From NCBI RefSeq assembly GCF_042853465.1, contig NZ_AP031497.1:4365218-4429217 (forward strand): DNA of 64,000 bases. Reading direction: 5' to 3'. The notes beneath the pieces were generated by a model. That model was given only the letters and a program-made list of their open reading frames with translations. It was not told the origin of the DNA and made no database searches. Positions 9,233-17,995 of this stretch are shown here, one piece after another (the stretch's first letter is position 1; the number at the start of each line of letters is the position of its first letter). The DNA comes from Simiduia litorea (GTDB lineage Bacteria > Pseudomonadota > Gammaproteobacteria > Pseudomonadales > Cellvibrionaceae). A program made the position numbers and the translations under genes.

Positions 9233-9934
9233 ATGAGCAAAAAGACCATTTTGATCATTGATGACGAACCCTCCATTCGCGACATGTTGCGAGTGGCCTT
9301 GGAAATGGCGGACTACCGCTGCCTAGAGGCCGAAAATGCGCAACAAGGCCACGCCTTGGCAATTGATGAAAAGCCAGATTTAATCCTGTTAGATTGGATG
9401 ATGCCAGGTACATCGGGTATCGAGCTGGCCAGGCGGTTAAAGCGTGAAGAAATCACCGCCAAAACCCCCATCATCATGCTCACCGCCAAGGGCGAAGAGG
9501 ACAACAAGATCCAAGGCCTAGAAACCGGCGCCGATGATTACATCACTAAACCGTTTTCGCCGCGCGAACTGATTGCTCGCTTAAAAGCCGTGCTGCGCAG
9601 AATTGAACCAGATACGCCCGAGCAACCCATCATCGTCGACCAATTGTGCCTAGACCCAATCAGCCAGCGCGTCACTATTGCCGATGAACCGGTGGATATG
9701 GGCCCCACGGAATATCGCTTACTGGCTTTTTTCCTCACCCATCAAGAGCGGGTGTACAATCGCGGCCAGTTGCTCGACCATATCTGGGGCGGCAATGTGT
9801 ATATTGATGAGCGCACGGTAGACGTCCACATCCGCCGCCTACGCAAGGCATTAGCCATGCAAGAGCACGACAGATTTGTGCAAACGGTGCGCGGCTCCGG
9901 CTATCGTTTCTCCACCAAAGTAGCCAGTAAATAA
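9233..9934 (+). CDS. phoB: Phosphate regulon response regulator PhoB
   Basis: A 233-residue OmpR/PhoB-type response regulator that activates phosphate-starvation genes. The receiver domain has the acidic pair DD at residues 10-11, the phosphorylation site Asp54 in ILLDWMMPG, Thr84 and Lys106 in YITKPFSP. The C-terminal winged helix (about residues 130-230) ends with VDVHIRRLRKAL and VRGSGYRF. It sits behind Pho boxes and directly before phoR; the pst-phoU operon it should control lies 7-12 kb away on the other strand. Confidence 0.96.
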   Translation: MSKKTILIIDDEPSIRDMLRVALEMADYRCLEAENAQQGHALAIDEKPDLILLDWMMPGTSGIELARRLKREEITAKTPIIMLTAKGEEDNKIQGLETGADDYITKPFSPRELIARLKAVLRRIEPDTPEQPIIVDQLCLDPISQRVTIADEPVDMGPTEYRLLAFFLTHQERVYNRGQLLDHIWGGNVYIDERTVDVHIRRLRKALAMQEHDRFVQTVRGSGYRFSTKVASK

Positions 9935-9948
9935 AGGAATCTACATTC

Positions 9949-11244
9949 GTGTTAAGAGGATTCAATGCCGAACTCAAGCGCGTTGCCCTGTTCACCACCT
10001 TGTGTATCGGTTTTGGCTTAGCTAACGGCTTTGTGCTGATCACCTTGTTGTTGGGCGGCACCCTCTACATGTTTTGGATGCTTTGGCAAATACGCCAGCT
10101 GGATTTGTGGCTAAACCAGCGCAAAAAGTCGCCGCCACCCGAGGCCAGTGGTATCTGGTCTGACATATTCGAAAGCATTTACCGGCTGCAAAAGCGTCAG
10201 GAAAAAGAATCCGATCGCGTTAGACAAGTATTAAACCGCGTCCAAGAAACCACCGGCGCGCTACCCGACGCTGTGCTATTACTCGACAGCCGGGGCAATA
10301 TCGATTGGTGGAACCCAGCGGCGGAGCGGCTCTTCGCCTTTGAGAAGACCGATCAAGGCCAACCGCTGGTGAACTATGTGCGCAATCCAAAATTCGTTGC
10401 CTACATGGAACAACAAGACTATCGCCAACCGCTTGATCTACCCGCGTCGCGCAATAAAGACCAGCGCTTACAATTTCAAATAACCCGCTATGGCCAGAAC
10501 GAACGTTTGGTGGTGGCGCGCGACATCACCTCGCTGCACAAGCTAGGGCAAATGCGCAAAGACTTCGTCGCCAACGTTTCGCACGAACTGCGCACCCCGC
10601 TCACCGTGCTCAAAGGCTACTTAGAAACCCTCGCCGACGCCGAAGAAAGGCCCGCTGCTTGGCAAAAGCCGCTGCAACAGATGCAGCAGCAATGCTCGCG
10701 CATGCACATGCTGGTGAACGATCTCATTGCACTGTCGGTCCTCGAAACAGAGGTGAACCCAGAGCGACATCAACCGGTCGCGCTCCACCCACTGCTTAGC
10801 AGATTAATTGACGAAGCCCATTCGGTGGCGACGCAACCGCGCAACCTGGTACTGAATTGCACCGACGACATCGCCATACTCGGGGTGGAGAAGGAATTGC
10901 AGAGCGCCTTTGGCAACCTCATTACCAATGCCCTCAAATACACTCCCAACACCAGCACTATCACTGTCAATGCGCGCAAGGATCACTATGGCTTGCAGGT
11001 GGAGGTGGTGGACAACGGGCCCGGAATTGAAGCCAAACATCTGCCGCGGTTAACCGAGCGCTTCTACCGAGTAGACGACAGTCGCAACAGCGCAACGGGC
11101 GGCACCGGCCTAGGTTTAGCCATCGTTAAACATGCACTGTCCCGCCACGACGCTAGGCTCGATATCAGCAGCCAAGTATCCAAGGGCTCGAGCTTTACCT
11201 GTCACTTTCCCAAACAGCGACTGTTACAAGTAACACCGCAATAG
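9949..11244 (+). CDS. phoR: Phosphate regulon sensor histidine kinase PhoR
   Basis: A 431-residue inner-membrane kinase that phosphorylates PhoB under phosphate limitation. Two hydrophobic segments lie at about residues 12-48, with no large periplasmic domain, as in E. coli PhoR. A basic linker leads to a PAS domain (about 100-190, DAVLLLDSRGNIDWWNPAA), then HisKA with His212 in NVSHELRTPLT, and an HATPase domain with NLITNALKYTPN, VVDNGPGI and GGTGLGLAIVKHAL. The start is GTG at 9949; AAGGA lies about 10 bases upstream. phoB ends 14 bp earlier, so the two are co-transcribed. Confidence 0.95.
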   Translation: MLRGFNAELKRVALFTTLCIGFGLANGFVLITLLLGGTLYMFWMLWQIRQLDLWLNQRKKSPPPEASGIWSDIFESIYRLQKRQEKESDRVRQVLNRVQETTGALPDAVLLLDSRGNIDWWNPAAERLFAFEKTDQGQPLVNYVRNPKFVAYMEQQDYRQPLDLPASRNKDQRLQFQITRYGQNERLVVARDITSLHKLGQMRKDFVANVSHELRTPLTVLKGYLETLADAEERPAAWQKPLQQMQQQCSRMHMLVNDLIALSVLETEVNPERHQPVALHPLLSRLIDEAHSVATQPRNLVLNCTDDIAILGVEKELQSAFGNLITNALKYTPNTSTITVNARKDHYGLQVEVVDNGPGIEAKHLPRLTERFYRVDDSRNSATGGTGLGLAIVKHALSRHDARLDISSQVSKGSSFTCHFPKQRLLQVTPQ

Positions 11245-11295
11245 GTATCGCACCCGCCGCTACCCAAGTGCGTGGGCAAACCTTAGTATGGCGCC

Positions 11296-12438
11296 ATGCT
11301 AAACATAGAACTCGTTGATTCCATCGAAGCCATAGGCGCCAGTACTTGGCAGGGCTTATTGCAAAGCCGCTACCCCTTCGGCCAATTCGGTTTTTTACAG
11401 GCGCTGGAACAAACCGGCTGTGTTGGCTCGGCGTCTGGCTGGCTACCGCAGCACTTAGTCGTGAGGAATCCGTCCCAGCAGATCATTGCCTGCGCGCCGC
11501 TGTATTTAAAACAACATTCTTGGGGCGAGTACATTTTTGACTGGGCTTGGGCCGAGGCATTTCAACGAGCCGGCAGGCCTTATTACCCAAAACTGGTTGC
11601 CGCCATTCCCTTCACGCCGGCCTGGGGCCCACGCCTATTCGGCCAGCTGCCAAAAGATGAATTGCTCTACGTGCAGCAATGGCTAGAGCAACACAGTGAC
11701 CATAAACAGCTGAGTAGCCTGCACTGGCTATTGCCAGAAGCGGCTGCGAGCGCCCAGTTAAGCGCCCGGTGGGCACAAAGAGAAACGGCTCAATTCCACT
11801 GGTTTAACCATGACTTTCAAGATTTTAGCGAATTTTTAGCCACATTTAACGCCAGAAAGCGAAAATCACTGTTGCGCGAACGACGCAAAGTATTCGAGCA
11901 AGGCGTCACCCTTGTCCGCAAATGTGGCGCCGACATCAGTGCCGCCGATTGGCGTGTTTTCTATCACTGCTACCACACCACCTACTTGAAACGATCAGGC
12001 CGCGCCGGCTACCTCAATTTTGATTTTTTCCAACGCCTAGGCGAGGTCATGCCTGACCAATTGATGATGGTGCTCGCCCAACGCGACCAAGAAACTATCG
12101 CCGCGGCCTTGTGCTTTTTTGATGATCAAACACTCTACGGCCGCTATTGGGGCTGTCTAGAAGAGGTGGAATGCCTGCACTTTGAGGCTTGCTACTATCA
12201 AGGCATAGAGTTCGCCATCGAGCGCGGTCTGACGCGGTTTGACCCGGGCGCCCAAGGCGAGCACAAGATCCAACGCGGCTTCGAGCCGGTGGCGGTTTAC
12301 TCCAACCACTACATCAAAGACGCCGACGCACGCGCCGCCATTAATCACTTCATCGCCGAGGAGCGCAACCAAACCCAAAGCTACCTAAATGCCGCTCGGG
12401 ATCTATTGCCGTTCAAACAAGCCCAACAACCCAGCTAA
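11296..12438 (+). CDS. COG3146 / FemAB-like N-acyltransferase-fold protein
   Basis: A 380-residue protein of the uncharacterised COG3146 (DUF482) family, whose fold is that of GNAT/FemAB acyltransferases. Visible family stretches are YPFGQFGFLQALE near the N-terminus, FNARKRKSLLRERRKV in the middle, and GLTRFDPGAQGEHKIQRGF near residue 310. No signal peptide or membrane segment is present. Some relatives are annotated as peptidoglycan-related, but the substrate is unknown, so none is assigned. It lies 51 bp after phoR and could share its transcript, which would place it under phosphate control (inference). Confidence 0.75.
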   Translation: MLNIELVDSIEAIGASTWQGLLQSRYPFGQFGFLQALEQTGCVGSASGWLPQHLVVRNPSQQIIACAPLYLKQHSWGEYIFDWAWAEAFQRAGRPYYPKLVAAIPFTPAWGPRLFGQLPKDELLYVQQWLEQHSDHKQLSSLHWLLPEAAASAQLSARWAQRETAQFHWFNHDFQDFSEFLATFNARKRKSLLRERRKVFEQGVTLVRKCGADISAADWRVFYHCYHTTYLKRSGRAGYLNFDFFQRLGEVMPDQLMMVLAQRDQETIAAALCFFDDQTLYGRYWGCLEEVECLHFEACYYQGIEFAIERGLTRFDPGAQGEHKIQRGFEPVAVYSNHYIKDADARAAINHFIAEERNQTQSYLNAARDLLPFKQAQQPS

Positions 12439-12503
12439 GCCATTCAGCTTGCAACTCAAGGCCTTTAGCTTCTCCTGTAAACTGTAAGCTCATTGTCCTG
12501 TCG

Positions 12504-13118
12504 TCAAGCTTTCCGCCACACCAACAAGCGATTATTTGCCGGCATTTCGTTATCTTCTAAAGCCTGTAAATGCGCCAGCTGCGCGAGATATTGAATCTTT
12601 TCAAAATCCCGAATACCTCGCTCGGGGTCTTGCGCCTTTAGCCAAACATCAAAGCGCTCGTTACTCTCGCTGGTATAGCTGCCGCCATAATTCATCGGTC
12701 CATAAAGCACAAACAAACCGCCGGTGGATAACTGTGCACCGACCTTAGCAAACAGCTGCTCAACACTAGGCCAAGCCATAATATGTGCCGTATTAGCCGA
12801 GTAAATAGCGTCAATTGCCGGTAATTCAGGCCAAGGTTCGTTCACATCAAGCACAAAGGGCCCGCGTAGGTTGGGTAAATCGTACTCCGCCATCCACAGG
12901 CGAATACCCGCGTGATGCTCTTCGAGGTCGCTCGCTAACCACGTCACATCCGGGAGCGACTTAGCGAAATGCACGGCGTGTTGACCTGTGCCACTACCCA
13001 CCTCCAAGACGGTCTTAGCGCCATCTAACAGGCGCCGCAAGTGCTTCAGAATAGGCGCTCTATTGTTCTGGCAGGCTTGCGAAAAAGGCTTAAGATCGAG
13101 AGATTCCACAGACAACAC
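12504..13118 (-). CDS. DUF938 class I SAM-dependent methyltransferase
   Basis: A 204-residue protein of the DUF938 family. It has the Rossmann SAM-binding motif LEVGSGTGQHAVHFA at about residue 40, an acidic motif near ASDLEEHH, and the family stretch YSANTAHIMAWPSV. The C-terminal part contains GPMNYGGSYTSESNERFD, also typical. The methyl acceptor is not known for this family. It is convergent with the COG3146 gene and lies 35 bp after the response regulator on the same strand. Confidence 0.8.
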   Translation of the reverse strand: MLSVESLDLKPFSQACQNNRAPILKHLRRLLDGAKTVLEVGSGTGQHAVHFAKSLPDVTWLASDLEEHHAGIRLWMAEYDLPNLRGPFVLDVNEPWPELPAIDAIYSANTAHIMAWPSVEQLFAKVGAQLSTGGLFVLYGPMNYGGSYTSESNERFDVWLKAQDPERGIRDFEKIQYLAQLAHLQALEDNEMPANNRLLVWRKA

Positions 13119-13153
13119 CTAGTTATTGTTCTTAAGGGCGTCGATATACGCGA

Positions 13154-13987
13154 CTACAGCTTAGCGATATATTTCGACAAGCTCTCAAATTTAGCAGGAT
13201 CATGGTCAACAAAGCGAATAGTGATTTTAATCAACCGCGTGTCCATTCGCGCCTCGGCCGCTTGTAGACTGCTGATATAGCCATTTACTCGCGCCACAGC
13301 GTTACCATCAACATCGGTGATATCTAGCACGGCAGACTCAAACAAAACCGGGAGCTGATCGGTGCGTTGGACGATTCCGTTCAAAGCTTGGAGCGAGAGT
13401 TCGCGGATTAAGCAGTCCATTTGTTGACCCGCCAAACGCAATTGCGCCATGCCTTTTTTCGACTTAGCTGGGGCTTTAGCAACCGCCGGCTTAGCCTTAG
13501 GTGCAAAGGCATCGGCACCGGATGCGGCCGCTGGCTTACCGGTAAGCGCTTCAATAGAGCCGAAGGCCACGCCTTGGGCGCCGCCCGCGGGCCGGCTAAC
13601 GGCATCGATACCCAAGCGTTTCAATTGTTTCGACACTTTAGTCATCAGCTCGTCAGGGGTAAACGGCTTGACGAGGTAGTCCGACACGCCGGCTTGCACC
13701 GCCTTCACCACAAACTCCCGATCACCTCGACTGGTAACCATGACAAAGGGGGTTTTCGCGTGGGCATCGGCGCCTCTCACCCAGTGCAACAATTCCTCGC
13801 CAGACATGCCGGGCATTTCCCAATCCGACAAGATAATATCGACACTTTGCTTTTTTAAGATCGCAACCGCTCGCTGACCATCGGCAGCGTCGAACAAGGT
13901 GACACCCGGAAGCAGCGCCCTTAGGTTCTTCTTCACCATATCGCGAATAAAACTGGCGTCATCGACCACCAGAATACGTGCAGACAT
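13154..13987 (-). CDS. Response regulator with degenerate PilZ-like C-terminal domain
   Basis: A 277-residue single-chain regulator. Residues 1-120 are a CheY-like receiver with acidic DD at 9-10, phospho-acceptor Asp55 in IILSDWEMPG, Thr84-Ser85 and Lys107 in YLVKPFTP. A basic, Ala/Lys/Pro-rich linker (about 150-175) leads to a C-terminal domain whose pattern (ELSLQALNG, then IKITIRFVDHDPAKFESL) recalls PilZ but lacks a clear c-di-GMP-binding RxxxR. No DNA-binding domain is seen. The same gene stands between phoR and phoU in Pseudomonas. The function and the partner kinase are unknown. Confidence 0.8.
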   Translation of the reverse strand: MSARILVVDDASFIRDMVKKNLRALLPGVTLFDAADGQRAVAILKKQSVDIILSDWEMPGMSGEELLHWVRGADAHAKTPFVMVTSRGDREFVVKAVQAGVSDYLVKPFTPDELMTKVSKQLKRLGIDAVSRPAGGAQGVAFGSIEALTGKPAAASGADAFAPKAKPAVAKAPAKSKKGMAQLRLAGQQMDCLIRELSLQALNGIVQRTDQLPVLFESAVLDITDVDGNAVARVNGYISSLQAAEARMDTRLIKITIRFVDHDPAKFESLSKYIAKL

Positions 13988-14060
13988 TCCACAACCCCTA
14001 CATAAGCTTTAACGTATAGCCTAGCAGGCAAGTGCGCAGCGGGCCGACTTGGATGGGGGT

Positions 14061-14405
14061 TTATGCGTAGGCTGAGACAGGTTGATTCACTAACAGCGCA
14101 TTATTCAAACAGCGGCCGAGCTGTTTACTATCGGCCAACCACGCGAGGGGGACGGGGAAAAACTGGCTATCGACATTCACACCGGTGGGCTTTAACGGGC
14201 GTATGCCCGGCAATAATTCGGCGGCAACTTGATGGCCTAGCTGTAAATACAGGGTGTTATTGACGATTAAGCCAACCAATTGACCGTGATAACTAATGCT
14301 AACAGCGTTAAAGCGATGACGAGTCTCGACCGTGGCGGTGCGGTTTCCACCCGCTTTCTGTAGTTGCGCGATAACATAGTCTACAAACGCAAGATCTTGC
14401 TGCAT
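14061..14405 (-). CDS. Small protein, possibly TfoX/Sxy N-terminal-domain-like
   Basis: A 114-residue cytosolic protein. The stretch AVSISYHGQLVGLIVNNTLYLQLG, read as a beta-strand pair with a helix before it, resembles the TfoX N-terminal domain (ISYHGQLVGLIVNNTLYL in place of the usual FGGYGLFV...LYLKTD pattern). The typical RxMFGG motif is not clearly present, so the match is tentative. It is probably a real gene because the composition is even and the reading frame fills the gap between YaaA and the response regulator. There is no link to competence genes nearby. Confidence 0.55.
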   Translation of the reverse strand: MQQDLAFVDYVIAQLQKAGGNRTATVETRHRFNAVSISYHGQLVGLIVNNTLYLQLGHQVAAELLPGIRPLKPTGVNVDSQFFPVPLAWLADSKQLGRCLNNALLVNQPVSAYA

Positions 14406-14647
14406 GGGTCACTCCATTGGCTCTGCAGGGCAATCTTTCGCGCTGCAAATAGTAACTGGGGTGACTGCGTTTACCCGTTATTATGGTTGTTGGCTGCAAG
14501 TAACTAAACGCTGTAGGGCATTCAGATTTAGCTGCAGCCAGAGAGGCAAATCCACCGTGCCGCTACATTACCAGCCCGGAAAAAGCGCGCAAGACGGATT
14601 TGGTCTAAAAAACACCTTAAACTATTTCAAATAGACTATCGCTTTGG

Positions 14648-15424
14648 CTAGCTACCCAGTTTACGCTTGAACACCCATTCCGTATCGCTCGAGCTAGCCG
14701 CATCAAACTGATAGCCATCGCTATCAAATGCTTTAAGCTCCTCCACCTCGGTTAATTGGTTTTCAATAACATAAGCGGCCATCAAACCCCGCGCTTTTTT
14801 GGCGAAGAAGCTAATAATTTTATATTGACCATTCTTATAATCTTTAAACACTGGGGTAAGGATAGGTTTATTCAGTTGGCTTTTTTTCACCGCACGAAAG
14901 TATTCCGCCGAGGCGAGATTAACAAGCACATCGCTGCGGCTCGCTTGCAGTTGGGTATTCAGGGCCTGAGTAATCTTGTCGCCCCAAAACGCATATAGAT
15001 CAGCACCTACTGGATTAGAAAATTTCGTTCCCATCTCTAATCGGTAGGCTTGCATTAAATCCAAGGGCCGCAATAAGCCATATAGGCCTGATAAAATTCG
15101 TAAATGTTTTTGTGCAAAGGTACGCGCCTTTGCGTCGAAACTTTCGGCGTCCAAGCCCGTATAGACATCGCCTTTAAAAGCCAACATTGCAGGCTTTGCG
15201 TTGCTTTCGTCGAAAGGTAACTGCCACGCGTGAAAACGATCAAAATTCAACGTGCCGATCTTATCGCTCACACTCATCAACGCAGAAATATCGTGGGGAG
15301 ATAATTTTTTTAGGCCATTGATCAGCGTTTGAGAGTAGTCGAGGAAATCCGGTTGCGTCGTTTTCGCGATTTTCCAAGCAGTGTCAAAGTCTAAGGTTTT
15401 TGCCGGCGAGATAACCAATAACAT
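14648..15424 (-). CDS. yaaA: Peroxide stress resistance protein YaaA
   Basis: A 258-residue YaaA/DUF328 protein. In E. coli YaaA is OxyR-induced and lowers free iron during peroxide stress; it binds DNA. The N-terminus MLLVISPAKTLDF and the central FKGDVYTGLDAESF and LSGLYGLLRPLDLMQAYRLEMG are diagnostic, as is the C-terminal FFAKKARGLMAAYVI. Length matches E. coli (258). oxyR lies 13 kb away in the same window, so OxyR control is plausible but no site was identified. It lies 15 bp downstream of the DUF4265-like gene and is likely in the same operon. Confidence 0.94.
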   Translation of the reverse strand: MLLVISPAKTLDFDTAWKIAKTTQPDFLDYSQTLINGLKKLSPHDISALMSVSDKIGTLNFDRFHAWQLPFDESNAKPAMLAFKGDVYTGLDAESFDAKARTFAQKHLRILSGLYGLLRPLDLMQAYRLEMGTKFSNPVGADLYAFWGDKITQALNTQLQASRSDVLVNLASAEYFRAVKKSQLNKPILTPVFKDYKNGQYKIISFFAKKARGLMAAYVIENQLTEVEELKAFDSDGYQFDAASSSDTEWVFKRKLGS

Positions 15425-15439
15425 TACTAATTTCCAACT

Positions 15440-15916
15440 TTATTCAGGCGCGAGTATAGATTGCCACCAATTCAACGGTGTTTTGCCATCTTGGGGGTCG
15501 TAAACATTGCCGTACAGCCACATGCACTCTTCATCGAGGCAATCATTTAAGATATCTTCAATAACGCTAAAGCCCAAACTCACATGCACGCTGTAAACCA
15601 ACATACGCGGCGTTTCAATATCCAGTTCACCGCCCAATTTTTCTAATGCAGGTGTCAGTTGTTCGGCAACGGCCTTGATATCATCGCGAGAAAACACCCG
15701 GACGCACACATTGCCACTGCGACGCACAATCTCAAATTCCTGAGATTGTTCATCAAATTGAATATTGTCGCCACTGGCCAAGCCTTTAACAAACGCTGGG
15801 GACTTTACTAGCTGTAAGCTTTGATCTTCATTAACCCGCACCTGAACTTTTTCGGCAACGGGCTGACCTTGGGGGTTAAGACCGGCAAAAATTTCGATCA
15901 CTTGAAGGGCGTTCAT
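15440..15916 (-). CDS. DUF4265-like small protein
   Basis: A 158-residue soluble protein starting MNALQVIEIFAGLN at 15916, with AGGA about 9 bases upstream. The pattern of a short beta-rich N-terminal part (EFEIVRRSGNVCVRVFS) followed by a domain with FSVIEDILNDCLDEECMWLYGNVYD resembles DUF4265. No catalytic motif or signal peptide is seen. Function is unknown. It precedes yaaA on the same strand. Confidence 0.65.
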   Translation of the reverse strand: MNALQVIEIFAGLNPQGQPVAEKVQVRVNEDQSLQLVKSPAFVKGLASGDNIQFDEQSQEFEIVRRSGNVCVRVFSRDDIKAVAEQLTPALEKLGGELDIETPRMLVYSVHVSLGFSVIEDILNDCLDEECMWLYGNVYDPQDGKTPLNWWQSILAPE

Positions 15917-16021
15917 GGCATATCCTAAAACAGTTACGGTAGGCGAATGGCGGGGGATTATAAGGCAAAGCGTGGATCTAACCCAATGCACTGTCTCTAG
16001 TGTCGCTAGGACACTCGCTAG

Positions 16022-16249
16022 TCATCGGCTACGGCAGACGTAGGAGCCCAGGTCGCGCTTGCGGCGCTCGCACTCGCGACGTAAGTTTTCGCACGCGGTG
16101 GCCTTCCCGGGGGCTGTGGGCTTCTTTTCGAGACAATAGTCATAGCGCTCGGACAGCTCGAAGTCTGACATTCTCTCGATCCGCGAGGGTTCACAGGCCA
16201 CAAGCAACACAACCGTAGCGAACAAAATAAGCAGGGGAGCTGGGGTCAC
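16022..16249 (-). CDS. Small predicted lipoprotein
   Basis: A 75-residue protein with an N-terminal hydrophobic stretch (LLILFATVVLLVAC) ending in a lipobox-like LVAC at residues 16-19, so probably an exported lipoprotein. The mature part is short, charged and contains four further cysteines (DYCLE, TACEN, RECER, YVCRS), which could form two disulfides. The start is GTG at 16249 with GGA about 8 bases upstream. No family is recognised. Confidence 0.6.
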   Translation of the reverse strand: MTPAPLLILFATVVLLVACEPSRIERMSDFELSERYDYCLEKKPTAPGKATACENLRRECERRKRDLGSYVCRSR

Positions 16250-16349
16250 AGGCCAATCCGAACTGAAGACAATGCCCCATTATACGTAGTTAGGCGGCGC
16301 CTGCTAGATTTGCTCACAAACTCACGCTGGCACAGTTGTGCTAATGAAG

Positions 16350-16383
16350 CCGCCAAACACCTCAACACCGAGGTGCTTGGCGG
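16350..16383 (-). terminator. Stem-loop after phoU
   Basis: The arms CCGCCAAACACCT (16350-16362) and AGGTGCTTGGCGG (16371-16383) pair with one mismatch around an 8-base loop, 12 bases after the phoU stop. There is no T-run on the phoU side, so this is a terminator or an end-stabilising hairpin of the pst-phoU transcript. Confidence 0.55.
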
Positions 16384-16394
16384 TCGGCAGGAGC

Positions 16395-17114
16395 TTACGA
16401 CTTCTTATGTAATTTGGCTTCGGCCTCATCCAGACTGATATGTCGAATATCCAGCCCACGCACCAAATAGATAACATGCTCGCAAATATTGCGCACATGA
16501 TCGCCGATGCGCTCTAAGGCTCGCAGCGCCCATAGCACGTTCATCACCCGGGAAATTTCGCGCGGGTCTTCCATCATGTAGGTCACTAGCTCGCGCATGG
16601 CGGTTTTATATTCGCGATCCACCAACTCATCAGCTTCGACAACCTTTAGCGCCGCATCGGCGTCAAAGCGAGCAAAGGCGTCTAGACCCTGATTCATCAT
16701 AGCCGCCACACTCGCGCCGATATGGCGAAGTTCGCTGGCTCCGCGGCTGTTAGTGCCCGCACCGGATAATTCAATGGCCATCTTGGCGACTTTTTGCGCC
16801 TCATCACCAATCCGCTCGAGATCGCGAATGGCCTTAATCACGGCTAACACTAGACGTAAGTCCGACGCGGCTGGCTGTCGTCTCGCAAGCACTAAGGTGG
16901 CTTGCTCATCGAGTTCAATTTCAAACTCATCCACTTTATCTTCATTAACAATCACTTTCTCAGCCAGAGCAGTGTCTCCACTTTCTATGGCAGCAACGGC
17001 ATCAGACACTTGCTGCTCCACCAAGCCACCCATTTCTAACATTTGGGTGCGCAACGCTTCCAACTCAGCATTAAATTGACGAGAAATATGACGATCGAGA
17101 TTTAATTTATCCAC
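16395..17114 (-). CDS. phoU: Phosphate signalling complex protein PhoU
   Basis: A 239-residue all-helical PhoU made of two three-helix repeats. Both repeats show the metal-binding acidic signature: AIRDLERIGDEAQKVA near residue 93 and ALRALERIGDHVRNICE near residue 196. PhoU links the PstSCAB transporter to PhoR and keeps PhoB off when phosphate is plentiful. It is the last gene of the pst operon, 13 bp after pstB, followed by a stem-loop. Confidence 0.96.
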   Translation of the reverse strand: MDKLNLDRHISRQFNAELEALRTQMLEMGGLVEQQVSDAVAAIESGDTALAEKVIVNEDKVDEFEIELDEQATLVLARRQPAASDLRLVLAVIKAIRDLERIGDEAQKVAKMAIELSGAGTNSRGASELRHIGASVAAMMNQGLDAFARFDADAALKVVEADELVDREYKTAMRELVTYMMEDPREISRVMNVLWALRALERIGDHVRNICEHVIYLVRGLDIRHISLDEAEAKLHKKS

Positions 17115-17127
17115 AGCTACTGCTCCA

Positions 17128-17943
17128 TCAGCCGAAGCGGCCAGTTATATATGCTTCTGTTAAGGCATGATCGGGGTTGGTGAAAACTTTTTCCGTTTCA
17201 TTCACTTCAATCAACTTACCCAAATGGAAATAGGCCGTGCGATGCGACACCCGCGCCGCCTGTTGCATCGAGTGAGTGACGATAGCAATAGTAAAGTTTT
17301 CACTCAACTCGGCGATTAGTTCTTCAACCTTAGCCGTCGCAATAGGATCAAGTGCCGAGCAGGGCTCATCCATTAAGATGACTTCTGGGCTCACAGCAAT
17401 AGTGCGCGCAATACATAAGCGCTGCTGTTGGCCACCGGACAGACCCGTGCCCGGACCGTGCAATCGATCTTTCACTTCATTCCATAAACCCGCTTTGCGC
17501 AACGAGGTTTCGACGATTTCATCGAGTTCTGTACGTCGTGTTGCAAGACCGTGCACCTTAGGGCCGTAAGCAACATTATCGTAAATGCTTTTTGGAAACG
17601 GGTTAGGTTTTTGAAACACCATGCCGACGCGCGCGCGCAAGGGCACGACATCCAAACTTGGGTCATATATATCTTGCGACTCCAACATCAACTTACCCTG
17701 TACACGGCAGATATCGATAGTGTCGTTCATACGATTCAGGCAGCGTAAAAACGTCGATTTACCACAGCCCGATGGCCCAATCATAGCAATCACTTGGTTG
17801 CGGCCAATATCGAGATCAACACCAAATATCGCCTGCTTGTCGCCATAGAAAACATCGACTCCTCGCATAGACATTTTTGGATCATTCAAAAGCGGTGTGC
17901 CAACGGTCATTTCATGCGTGGCACTTTGTTCTGCAATATTCAT
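17128..17943 (-). CDS. pstB: Phosphate ABC transporter ATPase PstB
   Basis: The cytosolic ATPase of the high-affinity phosphate importer. ABC motifs are complete: Walker A GPSGCGKSTFLR, signature LSGGQQQRL, Walker B VILMDEPCSALDP, and the switch histidine in IVTHSMQQA. The FYGDKQAIFGVDL stretch near the N-terminus is typical of PstB. ATG 17943 (271 residues) has GAG about 8 bases upstream; ATG 17970 would add 9 residues but has no ribosome site. It lies between pstA and phoU. Confidence 0.96.
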   Translation of the reverse strand: MNIAEQSATHEMTVGTPLLNDPKMSMRGVDVFYGDKQAIFGVDLDIGRNQVIAMIGPSGCGKSTFLRCLNRMNDTIDICRVQGKLMLESQDIYDPSLDVVPLRARVGMVFQKPNPFPKSIYDNVAYGPKVHGLATRRTELDEIVETSLRKAGLWNEVKDRLHGPGTGLSGGQQQRLCIARTIAVSPEVILMDEPCSALDPIATAKVEELIAELSENFTIAIVTHSMQQAARVSHRTAYFHLGKLIEVNETEKVFTNPDHALTEAYITGRFG

Positions 17944-17995
17944 TGTTTCACTCTTAACTACATAGGTCATGAGAAAGATTAGAACTCAGGCTGAA

